A DNA stretch of 29,333 nucleotides from Treponema sp. (GCA_031275035.1 JAISPH010000218.1:1-29333); one strand, 5' to 3'; positions 1 through 8,176 are shown, numbered from the stretch's first letter. The notes: a model not told the origin generated them from the sequence alone. Translations and numbers: made by a program.

Positions 1-330
1 GTAAACATACCTTCCGTTGACAAGAAGCGTCCCGTCCTTTATTTCCACGCTTCTGAAACCTATCTTATGCGATATATATCCGGTTGTCGTTCCGGCGGCA
101 TCGGAAATCCGGAACAGCAAAGTGTAAAGATTTGGCGTTTCAGCGCTCCATAAAACCGGATTTTTTACTTTTTGCACTATTGTTTGTTGAATTGCACTAT
201 TGGCGCCGACGCTCATTTTTTCCGTTTTCCGGGCAACAAGTTTTCCCGTTATTACAACGGTTTCTCCGGTCCTGCTTTTTAATGTCTAAAGCGGCGTTTT
301 CGGCATCCGCAAGATACGGGGACAATATGA
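1..330 (-). pseudogene. GH2 glycoside hydrolase (beta-galactosidase/glucuronidase type) fragment, frameshifted and 5'-truncated
   Basis: Reading the minus strand, bases 285 to 1 are open for 95 codons. They encode an Ig-like domain ending in the GH2 hallmark: NPVLWSAETPNLYTLLF, then IGFRSVEIKDGTLLVNGR. In GH2 enzymes this block joins the Ig-like domain to the catalytic TIM barrel, which would lie beyond the left edge. A stop (complement of 286-288) interrupts the frame. The next frame continues with SPYLADAENAALDIK, which fits the expected upstream GH2 sequence, so one extra base in a five-A run (277-281 region) would explain the break. Similarity ends near base 330, where the divergent transporter ATPase begins. 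The N-terminal sugar-binding domain is absent. The GH2 match is clear by motif. The frameshift could be real or a homopolymer sequencing error. Confidence 0.62.
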
Positions 331-1835
331 ACGGGCAGACCTATATCCTTGATATGAAGTCAATTGACAAAGCCTTTTTTGGAACGGCTGTTCTGTCCAA
401 AGCAAATTTTAATGTACGGCCCGGGGAACTTCATGCGCTGATGGGCGAAAACGGCGCCGGCAAATCCACGTTAATGAAGATCATCATGGGGATCTATGCC
501 CGGGACAGGGGGGAAATCTTTTTTGAAGGCCGCCCGGTAGACATCAGGGGCGCCCGGGAAGCCCTGAATATGGGGATTTCCATGATTCATCAGGAACTTA
601 ACCCCCTTTTGGAGATGACCGTAGCGGAAAATATATTTGTGGGACGGGAGAAACGTAAAAAGGGCACTCCCTTTCTCGATCGCAGGGTTTTGAATCAGGA
701 TACCCTTGCTTTGCTGAAAGAATACAACATGGACAGGCGGATCACTCCTGCCATGAAGATGAAGGCCCTTAATATCGCCCAAATTCAAATGATCGAGATC
801 ATTAAGGCAGTTTCTTACAACGCCAAACTTATCATCATGGACGAACCGACCTCTTCCCTCACTGCCAATGAGACCGAGGAATTATTCAAAACCATCGGCA
901 TCCTTAAAAAACGGGGGGTGGGGATCATCTATATTTCCCACCGTATCGAAGAGGTAATGTACCTGGCGGACCGGGTTTCGGTGCTCCGGGACGGGGCTAT
1001 GGTGGGATGCTTTGAGCGGGCCCAAATCGATCATGATAAGATCATCAGCCTCATGGTAGGCCGGGAACTTTCCGGGGGATATCCCCGGAGCGCCGCCAAA
1101 AAAGGCAATGTCGTTCTTGAGGTAAAACACCTAACCCGGAGGGGAGTCTTTGAAGATGTATCCTTCCAGGTGCGGGCGGGTGAGATTCTGGGTCTTGCGG
1201 GACTGGTCGGCGCCGGACGAAGCGAGGTGATGCGGGCCCTCGTCGGGTATGACAAACCGGACTCCGGGGAAGTGTATCTGGAGGGCAGGTTAATAAGGAT
1301 AAAGAATCCCCGGGATGCGAAAAAAAATCTCATATCCATGGCTCCCGAGGACCGGAAAGCCCTGGGGCTGGTGATGTGCCGGAGCGTCCGGGAAAACATC
1401 GCCCTTAAAAACGAAGAACAATTTTCCCGGATGGGTTTTCTTAATCATATCAAGGAACGGGGGATCTGTAACAAAAAGGCCGAAGAAATGACGGTCAAAA
1501 TGAACAGTATTGCGGATATAGTAGTCAACCTTTCCGGGGGAAATCAGCAGAAGGTGGTGCTGACTAAATGTCTCATGTCCAGGCCCAAGGTAATTATTCT
1601 GGACGAGCCGACCCGGGGAATTGATGTGGGCGCCAAATTCAGCATTTACAATATGATGACTACCCTGGTAAGCCAGGGGATAGCGATTATCATGATATCT
1701 TCGGAGATGCCGGAGCTTATCGGCATGAGCGACAGAATCCTGGTAATGTCAAATGGAAAAATCCGCGGAGAATACAACGATAAAAACAAAATTTCCCAGG
1801 AAGCTATTCTAAAACTGGCCTTGGAGGGGGTTTAA
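327..1835 (+). CDS. Sugar ABC importer 1, ATP-binding protein (RbsA/MglA family)
   Basis: A double-cassette ATPase of about 502 aa, the usual size for RbsA/MglA/XylG, that powers uptake of a monosaccharide or polyol across the inner membrane. The N-terminal cassette has Walker A GENGAGKST at residues 40-48, an atypical signature (LNIAQIQMIEIIKA) and Walker B LIIMDEPTSSLT. The C-terminal cassette has the degenerate Walker A GLVGAGRSE, signature LSGGNQQKVVL and Walker B VIILDEPTRGIDVG, as is normal for this family. The frame is open back to base 84, but family alignment begins at MNGQTYILDM, so ATG 327 is chosen; only a weak GGGG precedes it. The upstream 81 codons overlap the antisense GH2 remnant and look non-coding. 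The permease follows with no gap. The substrate cannot be read from the sequence. Confidence 0.93.
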   Translation: MNGQTYILDMKSIDKAFFGTAVLSKANFNVRPGELHALMGENGAGKSTLMKIIMGIYARDRGEIFFEGRPVDIRGAREALNMGISMIHQELNPLLEMTVAENIFVGREKRKKGTPFLDRRVLNQDTLALLKEYNMDRRITPAMKMKALNIAQIQMIEIIKAVSYNAKLIIMDEPTSSLTANETEELFKTIGILKKRGVGIIYISHRIEEVMYLADRVSVLRDGAMVGCFERAQIDHDKIISLMVGRELSGGYPRSAAKKGNVVLEVKHLTRRGVFEDVSFQVRAGEILGLAGLVGAGRSEVMRALVGYDKPDSGEVYLEGRLIRIKNPRDAKKNLISMAPEDRKALGLVMCRSVRENIALKNEEQFSRMGFLNHIKERGICNKKAEEMTVKMNSIADIVVNLSGGNQQKVVLTKCLMSRPKVIILDEPTRGIDVGAKFSIYNMMTTLVSQGIAIIMISSEMPELIGMSDRILVMSNGKIRGEYNDKNKISQEAILKLALEGV

Positions 1836-2822
1836 ATGCAGAATCCATCAGCCGCCGTACTTAATATTCGCAGCCTGAATGTCAATAAAATCAGAAACAT
1901 GCTGCAGAAGTTTGGCCTTTTGTTTGTCATTATCGTTCTTTCGCTGATTATGTCCATCATAAAACCTGTATTTATGACCAGCGGAAATATCGTTAACGTG
2001 CTGCGCCAGGTTTCTATGAACGGCATATTGGCGGTGGGCATCACCTTTGTTATTTTGACCGGCGGCATTGATCTGTCGGTGGGCGCTATTGTAGCGGTAA
2101 CCAGCGTTATTTCCGGCCGCCTGCTTGAAGAGGGCCATAGTTTTGAAATGGCCCTGGGGCTTGGCATGGCGGCGGCTCTGGTTTTTGGATTGTTTAACGG
2201 CATACTGATTGCCCTGGGGGGGCTTCCGCCCTTTATCGCGACCCTCTCGACCATGGCCATAGCGCGGGGAACCGCCTTAGTCTACTCCGACGGCAGGCCC
2301 TACCTGATTTTGCACGGAAGCTATTTGGCCATAGGCAAAGGAAGCACCCTCGGCGTTCCCAACCCCATTTGGATACTGCTGGTAGTGTGTTTGCTGGCCT
2401 ATATTATCCTCAACTTTACTGTCTTTGGCCGTCATATCTATGCCTTTGGGGGAAACAGGCAGGCCGCCAAACTTGCCGGGGTACGGGTCAAACTGGTGGA
2501 GATCGTTGTTTATGCCATCTCCGGTATCCTTTCGGGGGTTACCGCCATTATTCTCTCGGCCCGGATAAGTTCCGGGCAGCCCATTTCCGGCCAGGGATAT
2601 GAACTGGACGCCATTGCCGCCGTAGCCATAGGGGGAACCAGTATGGTGGGCGGTTCGGGCACCCTGGGCGGGACTGTTTTAGGATTCATTATTATCGGAA
2701 TTATGATAAATTCTCTGACCTTGCTGAATGTCTCCTCTTTCTATCAGCAGATTGTAAAGGGGTTCATTATCATTGCGGCGGTCATGCTGGACATGCAGGC
2801 AAAGCGGAGAAGCAGTCAGTAA
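1836..2822 (+). CDS. Sugar ABC importer 1, permease (RbsC family, BPD_transp_2)
   Basis: A 328-aa inner-membrane permease with about eight to ten hydrophobic helices. Family hallmarks are visible: GITFVILTGGIDLSVGAIVA near residue 70, TVFGRHIYAFGGNRQAAKLAGV in the cytoplasmic loop that contacts the ATPase, and AIAAVAIGGTSMVGGSGTLGG near the C-terminus. The ATG directly follows the ATPase stop codon (TTTAAATG), and a strong GGAGGGGG sits inside the end of the ATPase gene, so the two are translationally coupled. It probably acts as a homodimer because this operon has only one permease, unlike importer 2 downstream. Confidence 0.93.
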   Translation: MQNPSAAVLNIRSLNVNKIRNMLQKFGLLFVIIVLSLIMSIIKPVFMTSGNIVNVLRQVSMNGILAVGITFVILTGGIDLSVGAIVAVTSVISGRLLEEGHSFEMALGLGMAAALVFGLFNGILIALGGLPPFIATLSTMAIARGTALVYSDGRPYLILHGSYLAIGKGSTLGVPNPIWILLVVCLLAYIILNFTVFGRHIYAFGGNRQAAKLAGVRVKLVEIVVYAISGILSGVTAIILSARISSGQPISGQGYELDAIAAVAIGGTSMVGGSGTLGGTVLGFIIIGIMINSLTLLNVSSFYQQIVKGFIIIAAVMLDMQAKRRSSQ

Positions 2823-2853
2823 TTCCGGTAAAAAAACAATTTGAGGAGGATGT

Positions 2854-3813
2854 ATGCGTAAAATTGGTAAAGGAATCACAGTGTTTTTGCTTTTGGTACT
2901 TATGGCCTTCGGAGGATGTACCAGGAAGGAAGGCGCCGGCGGGACAGGACCCAAAAAGTATGTGGTCGGTATTTTACTAAAGGATCTTTCAAACACCTTT
3001 GTAAAGATTATAGGCGACTCCATTAATGTCCGGGCCGCGGAACTGAGCGATGAACTTACAATAATCGTTCAGGATGCCGGGGGGGACATCAGCAAGGCCA
3101 TTCAGCAGGCTGAGGATATGATCACCCAGCAGGTTGACGCCCTTATTCTAAACCCCCAGGATTATGAAGGATGCGCCCCTATTGTCGATATGGCCTTAGA
3201 GGCGGGGATTCCTATTGTTGTGTGCAACGCCACCACCAACAATGTGAGCAAGGTTTCTTATGTCGGTTCCGACGATGTGGATGCGGGGAGGATACAGGCG
3301 GAATTCCTGAAAACCAAGCTCAAGCCCGGGGCCCGGGTCACTTATTTGATGGGTCCCATAGGCATTTCCGCTCAGATAGAACGGAAAGAAGGAATATACA
3401 AGTATCTTTTTGACGATCCTGAGTGGAAAATAGAGCTTCTGGCCGAACAAACCGCCAACTGGAGAAGCGACGAAGCCATGACTTTGTCGGAAAACTGGCT
3501 TACCGCATATAACAACAATATTGACGCCATTATTTGCCAGAATGACGAAATGGCCATAGGCGCCCTGGAAGCGGCGGAAGCTAAAGGGGTTAAAGACAAG
3601 ATCGTTATTGTCGGTGTTGACGCCATTGCCTCCGCCCTCAAAGCGGTAAAGGAAGGGCGTCTTGATGCGACGGTATTCCAGGACGGCGCGGGACAGGGAC
3701 GGGCGGCTCTCGATATGGCCCTTGAACTGTTAAAGACCGGTCAAAAGAAAATCCCCGACCGGTGGATACCCTTTGTGCTGGTTACCCAGGAGAACGTAGA
3801 TCAGTTTATGTAA
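2854..3813 (+). CDS. Sugar ABC importer 1, substrate-binding lipoprotein (RbsB-like, type I periplasmic fold)
   Basis: A 319-aa binding protein. Residues 1-21 form a signal peptide (RKIGK, then a Leu-rich core) ending in FGGC, with Cys22 as the likely lipidated residue; this is the relaxed lipobox seen in spirochaetes. The mature part matches the Peripla_BP_4/RbsB family: VVGILLKDLSNTFVK at the start, DALILNPQDYEGCAPIV, AGIPIVVCNA, YVGSDDVDAGRIQAE, and the hinge region AIICQNDEMAIGALEA then IVIVGVDA. The RBS GAGGAGG lies ahead of ATG 2854. It is the last gene of importer 1 (order ATPase-permease-binding protein), the reverse of importer 2. A hairpin region and a strong terminator follow. Confidence 0.93.
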   Translation: MRKIGKGITVFLLLVLMAFGGCTRKEGAGGTGPKKYVVGILLKDLSNTFVKIIGDSINVRAAELSDELTIIVQDAGGDISKAIQQAEDMITQQVDALILNPQDYEGCAPIVDMALEAGIPIVVCNATTNNVSKVSYVGSDDVDAGRIQAEFLKTKLKPGARVTYLMGPIGISAQIERKEGIYKYLFDDPEWKIELLAEQTANWRSDEAMTLSENWLTAYNNNIDAIICQNDEMAIGALEAAEAKGVKDKIVIVGVDAIASALKAVKEGRLDATVFQDGAGQGRAALDMALELLKTGQKKIPDRWIPFVLVTQENVDQFM

Positions 3814-3873
3814 GGGTTACAGGCAGGAGCATGCGGCAGAATTGCCCCGCGCCTGCTGATTTTAACCATTAGA

Positions 3874-3901
3874 GTTGTTCAGAAACTGAAGTTTCTGTCG
3901 G
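3874..3901 (+). repeat. REP-like short palindrome, copy 1
   Basis: Contains CAGAAACT/AGTTTCTG (3880-3897), an 8-bp perfect stem around GA. Aligned base by base with the element at 4082-4109 it shares the frame TTGT-C-GAAA-TGAAG-TT. The 3' outer arm is decayed here. See the finding on this palindrome family. Confidence 0.5.
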
Positions 3902-3934
3902 ACCAAGGTTTGCCAACAACCGCTTAAAAACAAC

Positions 3935-3972
3935 AAAAAACGTGGATTTCTTAATGAAATCCACGTTTTTTT
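3935..3972 (+). terminator. Strong intrinsic, probably bidirectional, terminator
   Basis: A perfect 16-bp stem: arm AAAAAACGTGGATTTC (3935-3950), loop TTAAT, complementary arm 3956-3971, followed by another T. The A-run on one side and T-run on the other mean it can terminate in both directions. It closes the importer 1 transcript. Confidence 0.9.
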
Positions 3973-4081
3973 ACCCCGTGGAGAAGATCGCCCTGTCATA
4001 ATTGCTATATTACAACGAATTAGCGATTTTCTCCGGGGCATTTCCGGAAACCCAACCGGTGTTTTCAGAAATGTCCTAAAG

Positions 4082-4109
4082 TTGTCCGGAAATTGAAGAT
4101 TCCGGACAA
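4082..4109 (+). repeat. REP-like short palindrome, copy 2 (may overlap a promoter/operator)
   Basis: A perfect 10-bp inverted repeat, TTGTCCGGAA and TTCCGGACAA, around an 8-base loop ATTGAAGA. It ends 22 bases before the SDR start. It could be a dispersed repeat, an operator, or both. Confidence 0.6.
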
Positions 4110-4131
4110 TGACTAATTTAGGAAGCAGAAT

Positions 4132-4929
4132 ATGGATTTGGGTTTAGAAAATAAAATGGCTCTGATAACCGGAGGAAGTATCGGCATCGGTTTTTCCGTA
4201 GCTGAAGAATTTTTGAAAGAGAAGGCCGGGGTTATTATCTGCGCCCGGGATGTGGCGCGGGTAAACAAAGCAGTGGAAGACCTGAAAAACAAATATCCAT
4301 CGGCAAAGGTATACGGTACAGGCTGTGATGTTTCCAGGCTTGCGGATATAGAAAAACTTGCCGCTTATGTAAAAGATGCGGGAGGCATTGATTTCCTTAT
4401 AAACAATGCCGGTACCGGTTCGGCGGAGACCAATCTTGATGCGCCGGATGAAAAGTGGTATCATTATTGGGATTTGCATGTAATGGCGGCCATACGTCTG
4501 GTCCGGCTTTTGGTACCGGTGATACGGGAACGTCCGGGAGAGGGCGTCATTATCAACACCACATCTATTTGTTCCAGTCAGCCTTTGTACTACGAGCCGA
4601 TTTACAATGTAACCAAAGCCGCCCTGAACATGTACTCAAAATGCCTTGCCAACGAGTTGATACAATACAATATACGGGTCATGTCGGTGGCGCCGGGGCT
4701 GGTGCTGACCCCGGACTGGTATAAGACCGCGGGGATCCTGACCGAGAAAGAGGGGATCACTGTTCAGCAGTACTTTGATAATATTGCCAAAGACATGACC
4801 CCCACGGGGCGTTTTGCAACTCCCGAAGAGGTTGCAAAATTTTTTGTCTTCTTAACATCAAAAAATGCTACCTACTGTTTAGGCGCCAATTTCTATGTTG
4901 ACGGAGGAGCCATTAAAGGACTACATTGA
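4132..4929 (+). CDS. Short-chain dehydrogenase/reductase (SDR), probably sugar/polyol oxidoreductase
   Basis: A classical SDR of 265 aa, the usual family length. The NAD(P)-binding motif TGGSIGIG is at residues 13-20, NNAG at 91-94, catalytic Ser145 (in NTTS) and the YxxxK pair Tyr158/Lys162. The C-terminal YVDGGA is typical. Acidic/basic cues after beta-2 (CARD) leave cofactor choice open. It starts at ATG 4132 after AGGAAG and ends 24 bases before the pentulokinase, so they form one operon. By context it probably interconverts a polyol and a ketose, or a related oxidised sugar, feeding the kinase. The exact substrate cannot be assigned. It is not closely recognisable as a characterised enzyme. 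Confidence 0.88.
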   Translation: MDLGLENKMALITGGSIGIGFSVAEEFLKEKAGVIICARDVARVNKAVEDLKNKYPSAKVYGTGCDVSRLADIEKLAAYVKDAGGIDFLINNAGTGSAETNLDAPDEKWYHYWDLHVMAAIRLVRLLVPVIRERPGEGVIINTTSICSSQPLYYEPIYNVTKAALNMYSKCLANELIQYNIRVMSVAPGLVLTPDWYKTAGILTEKEGITVQQYFDNIAKDMTPTGRFATPEEVAKFFVFLTSKNATYCLGANFYVDGGAIKGLH

Positions 4930-4953
4930 AAGAGTCTGCAAAACTGCAGCGGG

Positions 4954-6474
4954 ATGGCTCTAATGGAAGAATATGTCTTAGGCATTGACAATGGCGGTAC
5001 GGTTATTAAGGCGGCTCTCTTTACCCTGGAGGGAAAGGAAACTGCAACAGCTTCCCGGCAGACCCTGGTGCTTACCCCCAGGCCCGGCTATACCGAGCGG
5101 GACATGGAGGACCTCTGGGGCCAGAACTGCGCCTGCATCAAGCAGGTGATTGCCGGTTCGGGGATATCCCCCAGGGCCATTGCGGGGGTGGCGGTATGCG
5201 GCCATGGCAAGGGCCTCTACCCCTGGGGCAAAAACGGCAGGCCCGCCTATAACGGGATCATCTCCACCGACAACCGGGCCTGGCAGTATCCCGAAAAATG
5301 GAAACAAAACGGGACCTTTGACGCCCTTTACCCCCGGCTTTGTCAGCAGATCATGCCTTGTCAGCCCGTTTCACTCCTGGCCTGGATGAAGGACAATGAC
5401 CGGGCGGTCTACGATTCCATACAATGGGCCTTTTCGGTAACCGACTATATCCGGTTCCGCCTGACCGGCGAGGCCTACAGCGAAGCCACCAATATATCCG
5501 GTTCCGCCTTAATGAATATCCGGGACGTCCGGTTCGACAGGGATATGCTTGAGAGCCTGGGAATCGGCGAAGCCTATGCCATGATCCCTCCCCTCAGGTA
5601 TTCCAGCGATCACTGCGGCCGGATTACGGCGGAGACCGCAGCTCTGACGGGGCTCGCCGAGGGGACCCCCGTGGCGGGGGGCATGTTCGACATTGACGCC
5701 TGCGCCATTGCCATGTCGGTAACCGATCCGGAACAGCTCTGCTCTATCACCGGAACCTGGAGCATCAATGAATTTATCGCCCCGGCCCCCATCACGGGGA
5801 CCTGCGTCGCCATGAATTCCCTCTACGCCATGCCCGGTTACTATCTCCTGGAAGAGTCCAGCGCTACCAGCGCGGGCAATCTGGAATGGGTTATTCAAAA
5901 CTGCTTCCGTAATGAGCCTGTGCCGCCGGGAAAGAAACTCTATGCCCATCTGGACGAATTAGCCGCGGCGATTCCCCCGGAATCCTGCGACGTTTACTTT
6001 CTGCCCTTCCTCCACGGTTCAAACCGCCATCCCCTGGCAAAGGCAAGTTTTATCGGCCTGACTAGTTTTCATACCAAGGCCCACATGCTGCGGGCGGTCT
6101 ATGAAGGGGTGGTCTATGCGGCCAAGGGTCATATTGACAAGCTGCTTTCAATCCGCAGTCCCCCGGAAGCGGTACGCCTTGCGGGGGGAGCCGCCAATTC
6201 CGCCCTCTGGGTGCAGATGTTTGCGGATGTGTTGGAACTGCCCATCGAGACCGTTACCGGGGTCAAGGAACTGGGCGCCCTGGGATGCGCCATGGCCGCC
6301 GCCGCCGCGGCAAAGATCTATCCCGATTATGCCGAAGCCGCCCGGGCTATGGTACGCATTTCACCGCCGGTATTGCCAGACAAGGCCAGAAGTTCCATTT
6401 ACCGGCAGAAATACGAAAAATACGCCGCCGTCGTCGAGGCCCTGGATGCCGTCTGGAACCGTTTTGAAGTATAA
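4954..6474 (+). CDS. lyxK: FGGY carbohydrate kinase, L-xylulose kinase (LyxK)-like
   Basis: A 506-aa FGGY kinase that phosphorylates a ketopentose in the cytoplasm. Residue patterns match E. coli LyxK over the full length: LGIDNGGTVIKAAL near the N-terminus, PGYTERDMEDLW, GHGKGLYPW, PVSLLAWMK, TGWS-type block ITGTWSINE, and ESSATSAGNLEWV (HEASPTSSGNLEW in LyxK). The C-terminal ATP-site block RLAGGAANSALWVQMFADVL is also present. Together with the two downstream epimerases this gives a complete route from L-xylulose to D-xylulose 5-phosphate. Start ATG 4954 gives MALMEEYVLG; ATG 4963 (MEEYVLG) is equally plausible, and neither has a strong RBS. L-ribulose or another 2-ketose are alternative substrates. 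Confidence 0.87.
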   Translation: MALMEEYVLGIDNGGTVIKAALFTLEGKETATASRQTLVLTPRPGYTERDMEDLWGQNCACIKQVIAGSGISPRAIAGVAVCGHGKGLYPWGKNGRPAYNGIISTDNRAWQYPEKWKQNGTFDALYPRLCQQIMPCQPVSLLAWMKDNDRAVYDSIQWAFSVTDYIRFRLTGEAYSEATNISGSALMNIRDVRFDRDMLESLGIGEAYAMIPPLRYSSDHCGRITAETAALTGLAEGTPVAGGMFDIDACAIAMSVTDPEQLCSITGTWSINEFIAPAPITGTCVAMNSLYAMPGYYLLEESSATSAGNLEWVIQNCFRNEPVPPGKKLYAHLDELAAAIPPESCDVYFLPFLHGSNRHPLAKASFIGLTSFHTKAHMLRAVYEGVVYAAKGHIDKLLSIRSPPEAVRLAGGAANSALWVQMFADVLELPIETVTGVKELGALGCAMAAAAAAKIYPDYAEAARAMVRISPPVLPDKARSSIYRQKYEKYAAVVEALDAVWNRFEV

Positions 6475-6526
6475 AACGGAGCCCGGCGGATCTGTACGGC
6501 GGGTTCCCGTTCCGCAGAACACGGCG

Positions 6527-6537
6527 TTGTAGTACAA
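6527..6537. promoter_or_regulatory. Candidate GntR/FCD operator upstream of the epimerase genes
   Basis: TTGTAGTACAA is a perfect 11-base palindrome and fits the FadR-family consensus TNGTNNNACNA. It lies 15 bases before a -10-like TATACT (6553-6558), where it would cover the -35 region. An FCD-type GntR regulator is encoded in the same island at 8311, which makes it the natural candidate ligand. Confidence 0.55.
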
Positions 6538-6580
6538 TTCCCCGTAGTGTTTTATACTCTGCTATGTAAAGGGAGTTTAT

Positions 6581-7276
6581 ATGCTGGAACAATTAAAACA
6601 AACTGTCTGCGGCGCGAATCTGCTGCTCCCCCGGTACGGACTTGTTACCTTTACCTGGGGAAATGTTTCCGCCCTTGACCGGGAAAAAGGACTTATGGTG
6701 ATAAAGCCCTCGGGGGTGGAATACGACAAACTCAGGCCGGAGGATATGGTGGTGGTGGATCTTGACGGCAGGAAGGTTGAAGGGGATCTGAACCCCTCCT
6801 CCGATACCGATACCCATGTGGAACTCTACAAGGCCTTTCCCCGTATTGGCGGCGTGGTCCACACCCACAGCCGCTGGGCCGCCATTTTCGCCCAGGCCGG
6901 CGCAGGCATCCCCGCCTACGGTACTACCCAGGCGGATTACTTCTATGGGGAGATACCCTGTACCCGGCCCATGACCGCCGCCGAGATCCAGGGAGATTAT
7001 GAACGGGAAACCGGCAGTGTAATTGTGGAGACCTTCAGGAATCTTAACGCCGGCGATGTCCCCGCGGTGCTGGTCCACAGCCACGGACCTTTCGCCTGGG
7101 GCAAGGATGCTCTGGAGGCGGTACACAATGCGGTAGTTCTGGAGGAGGTAGCCATGATGGCATGGCATGCTCAGATGATTCGGCCCGGTCTTCCCGCAAT
7201 GCAGAAGGAACTGCTGGATAAGCATTATCTCCGCAAGCACGGCGCCGGGGCTTACTATGGACAGATAAAAAAGTGA
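6581..7276 (+). CDS. araD: L-ribulose-5-phosphate 4-epimerase (class II aldolase/epimerase)
   Basis: A 231-aa enzyme, the normal AraD/UlaF/SgbE length, converting L-ribulose 5-phosphate to D-xylulose 5-phosphate. Key positions are visible: GNVSALDR near residue 28, KPSGVEYD at 42-49, zinc ligands His94 and His96 in VVHTHS, catalytic Asp119 in TTQADYF, His168 in LVHSHGPF, and the C-terminal Tyr in GAYYGQ. AraD, UlaF and SgbE cannot be told apart from sequence alone; the adjacent UlaE-like gene favours an UlaF/SgbE-type role. The RBS AAAGGGAG precedes ATG 6581. The stop overlaps the GTG start of the next gene. A 106-base gap with a possible promoter and operator separates it from the kinase. 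Confidence 0.93.
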   Translation: MLEQLKQTVCGANLLLPRYGLVTFTWGNVSALDREKGLMVIKPSGVEYDKLRPEDMVVVDLDGRKVEGDLNPSSDTDTHVELYKAFPRIGGVVHTHSRWAAIFAQAGAGIPAYGTTQADYFYGEIPCTRPMTAAEIQGDYERETGSVIVETFRNLNAGDVPAVLVHSHGPFAWGKDALEAVHNAVVLEEVAMMAWHAQMIRPGLPAMQKELLDKHYLRKHGAGAYYGQIKK

Positions 7277-8121
7277 AACCCTATCAGCTTGGCCTTTATG
7301 AAAAAAGCATGCCCGGCTCCCTTTCCCTTGATGAAAAGCTCCGGGAAACAGGGGCGGCGGGCTTTGACTATATGGAACTGTCGGTGGACGAGACCGACGA
7401 AAAACTCGCCCGCCTTGACTGGTCCGCCGCGGAGATCAACGCCCTGCGCCGGGCTGTGGAAGAAACGGGCGTCCCCATTCTTTCAATCTGCCTGAGCGGC
7501 CACCGCCGTTTCCCGCTGGGGGACCCGGACGCCGCCGCCCGGGAGCGGAGTCTTGCCATCATGGAAAAGGCGGTCCTCCTGGCCCGGTATCTTGGGGTAC
7601 GGATCATCCAGCTGGCGGGGTATGACGTATACTATAAGCCTTCGGACGAGAACACCCGCGGTCTCTTTGCCGGGAATCTGGCCCTGGCGGTTTCCATGGC
7701 CTCCCGGGCAGGGGTCATCCTGGCTTTTGAAACCATGGAAACCCCCTTCATCGATACCGTAGCAAAGGCAATGTACTGGGTTAATCGGATCAACTCGCCC
7801 TACCTTCAGGTATACCCTGATACCGGCAATATCACCAATGCAGCCCTTTCCTGCGGCGGAAGCGTAACGGCGGATCTGGAAAGCGGCCGGGGACACCTGG
7901 CGGCGCTGCACCTCAAGGAGTCCAAGCCCGGCATCTACCGGGAAGTGCCCTACGGAACCGGCCACGTGGACTTTGCCGAAGCGGCCGGGACAGCCTGGGC
8001 CCTGGGGGTACGGATGTATGTGGGCGAATTCTGGCACACCGGCGAAGAACATTGGCGGGCAATTCTGCGGGAAAATAACCGTTTCCTGCGGGATATCCTG
8101 GACCGCATTGGCGGCCTGTAA
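7273..8121 (+). CDS. ulaE: L-xylulose-5-phosphate 3-epimerase (UlaE/SgbU-like TIM barrel)
   Basis: A 282-aa enzyme that converts L-xylulose 5-phosphate to L-ribulose 5-phosphate. It follows E. coli UlaE closely by motif: [69 protein letters not shown] (metal Glu), YPDTGNIT (metal Asp), [17 protein letters not shown] (His and Lys block) and a late Glu in YVGEFWH. It starts at GTG 7273 within the stop of araD (GTGA), so it is translationally coupled. It is the last gene of the pathway operon. No 3-keto-L-gulonate-6-P decarboxylase (UlaD/SgbH) is present nearby. Confidence 0.93.
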   Translation: MKPYQLGLYEKSMPGSLSLDEKLRETGAAGFDYMELSVDETDEKLARLDWSAAEINALRRAVEETGVPILSICLSGHRRFPLGDPDAAARERSLAIMEKAVLLARYLGVRIIQLAGYDVYYKPSDENTRGLFAGNLALAVSMASRAGVILAFETMETPFIDTVAKAMYWVNRINSPYLQVYPDTGNITNAALSCGGSVTADLESGRGHLAALHLKESKPGIYREVPYGTGHVDFAEAAGTAWALGVRMYVGEFWHTGEEHWRAILRENNRFLRDILDRIGGL

Positions 8122-8148
8122 GAAACAAGGCGGCGCCCCGGATTAGAG

Positions 8149-8176
8149 TAGTCCAAGCATTTCAGTTTTCGGACTA
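8149..8176 (-). repeat. REP-like short palindrome, copy 3 (inverted orientation)
   Basis: Arms TAGTCC (8149-8154) and GGACTA (8171-8176) enclose 16 bases. Read on the minus strand it is 28 bases long and shares about 18 of 28 positions with the element at 4082-4109. It lies just after the 3-epimerase stop, at the end of an operon. Confidence 0.42.

Larger units (their letters stand above)
3814..4131. other. Intergenic region between importer 1 and the catabolic operon
   Basis: A 318-base non-coding stretch. It holds an imperfect GC-rich hairpin just after the stop (about 3822-3858, outer arms GCAGG/CCTGC, inner GGCA/TGCC), a short perfect palindrome at 3880-3897, the intrinsic terminator at 3935-3972, and a 10-bp inverted repeat at 4082-4109 in front of the SDR gene. 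A weak promoter reading overlaps the last one: TTGTCC (4082) and GACAAT (4105) are 17 bases apart, followed by AGGAAG as RBS for ATG 4132. No open frame of note was seen. Confidence 0.6.

Noticed and set aside
172..202. Direct repeat TTGCACTATTG (172-182 and 192-202) as an operator for importer 1
   Set aside because: It lies within the GH2 coding remnant, has only two copies, and no matching promoter positions were found.
84..326. N-terminal extension of the first ATPase to the ATG at 84
   Set aside because: The extra 81 codons have no family counterpart, no RBS, and lie antisense to the recognisable GH2 fragment.
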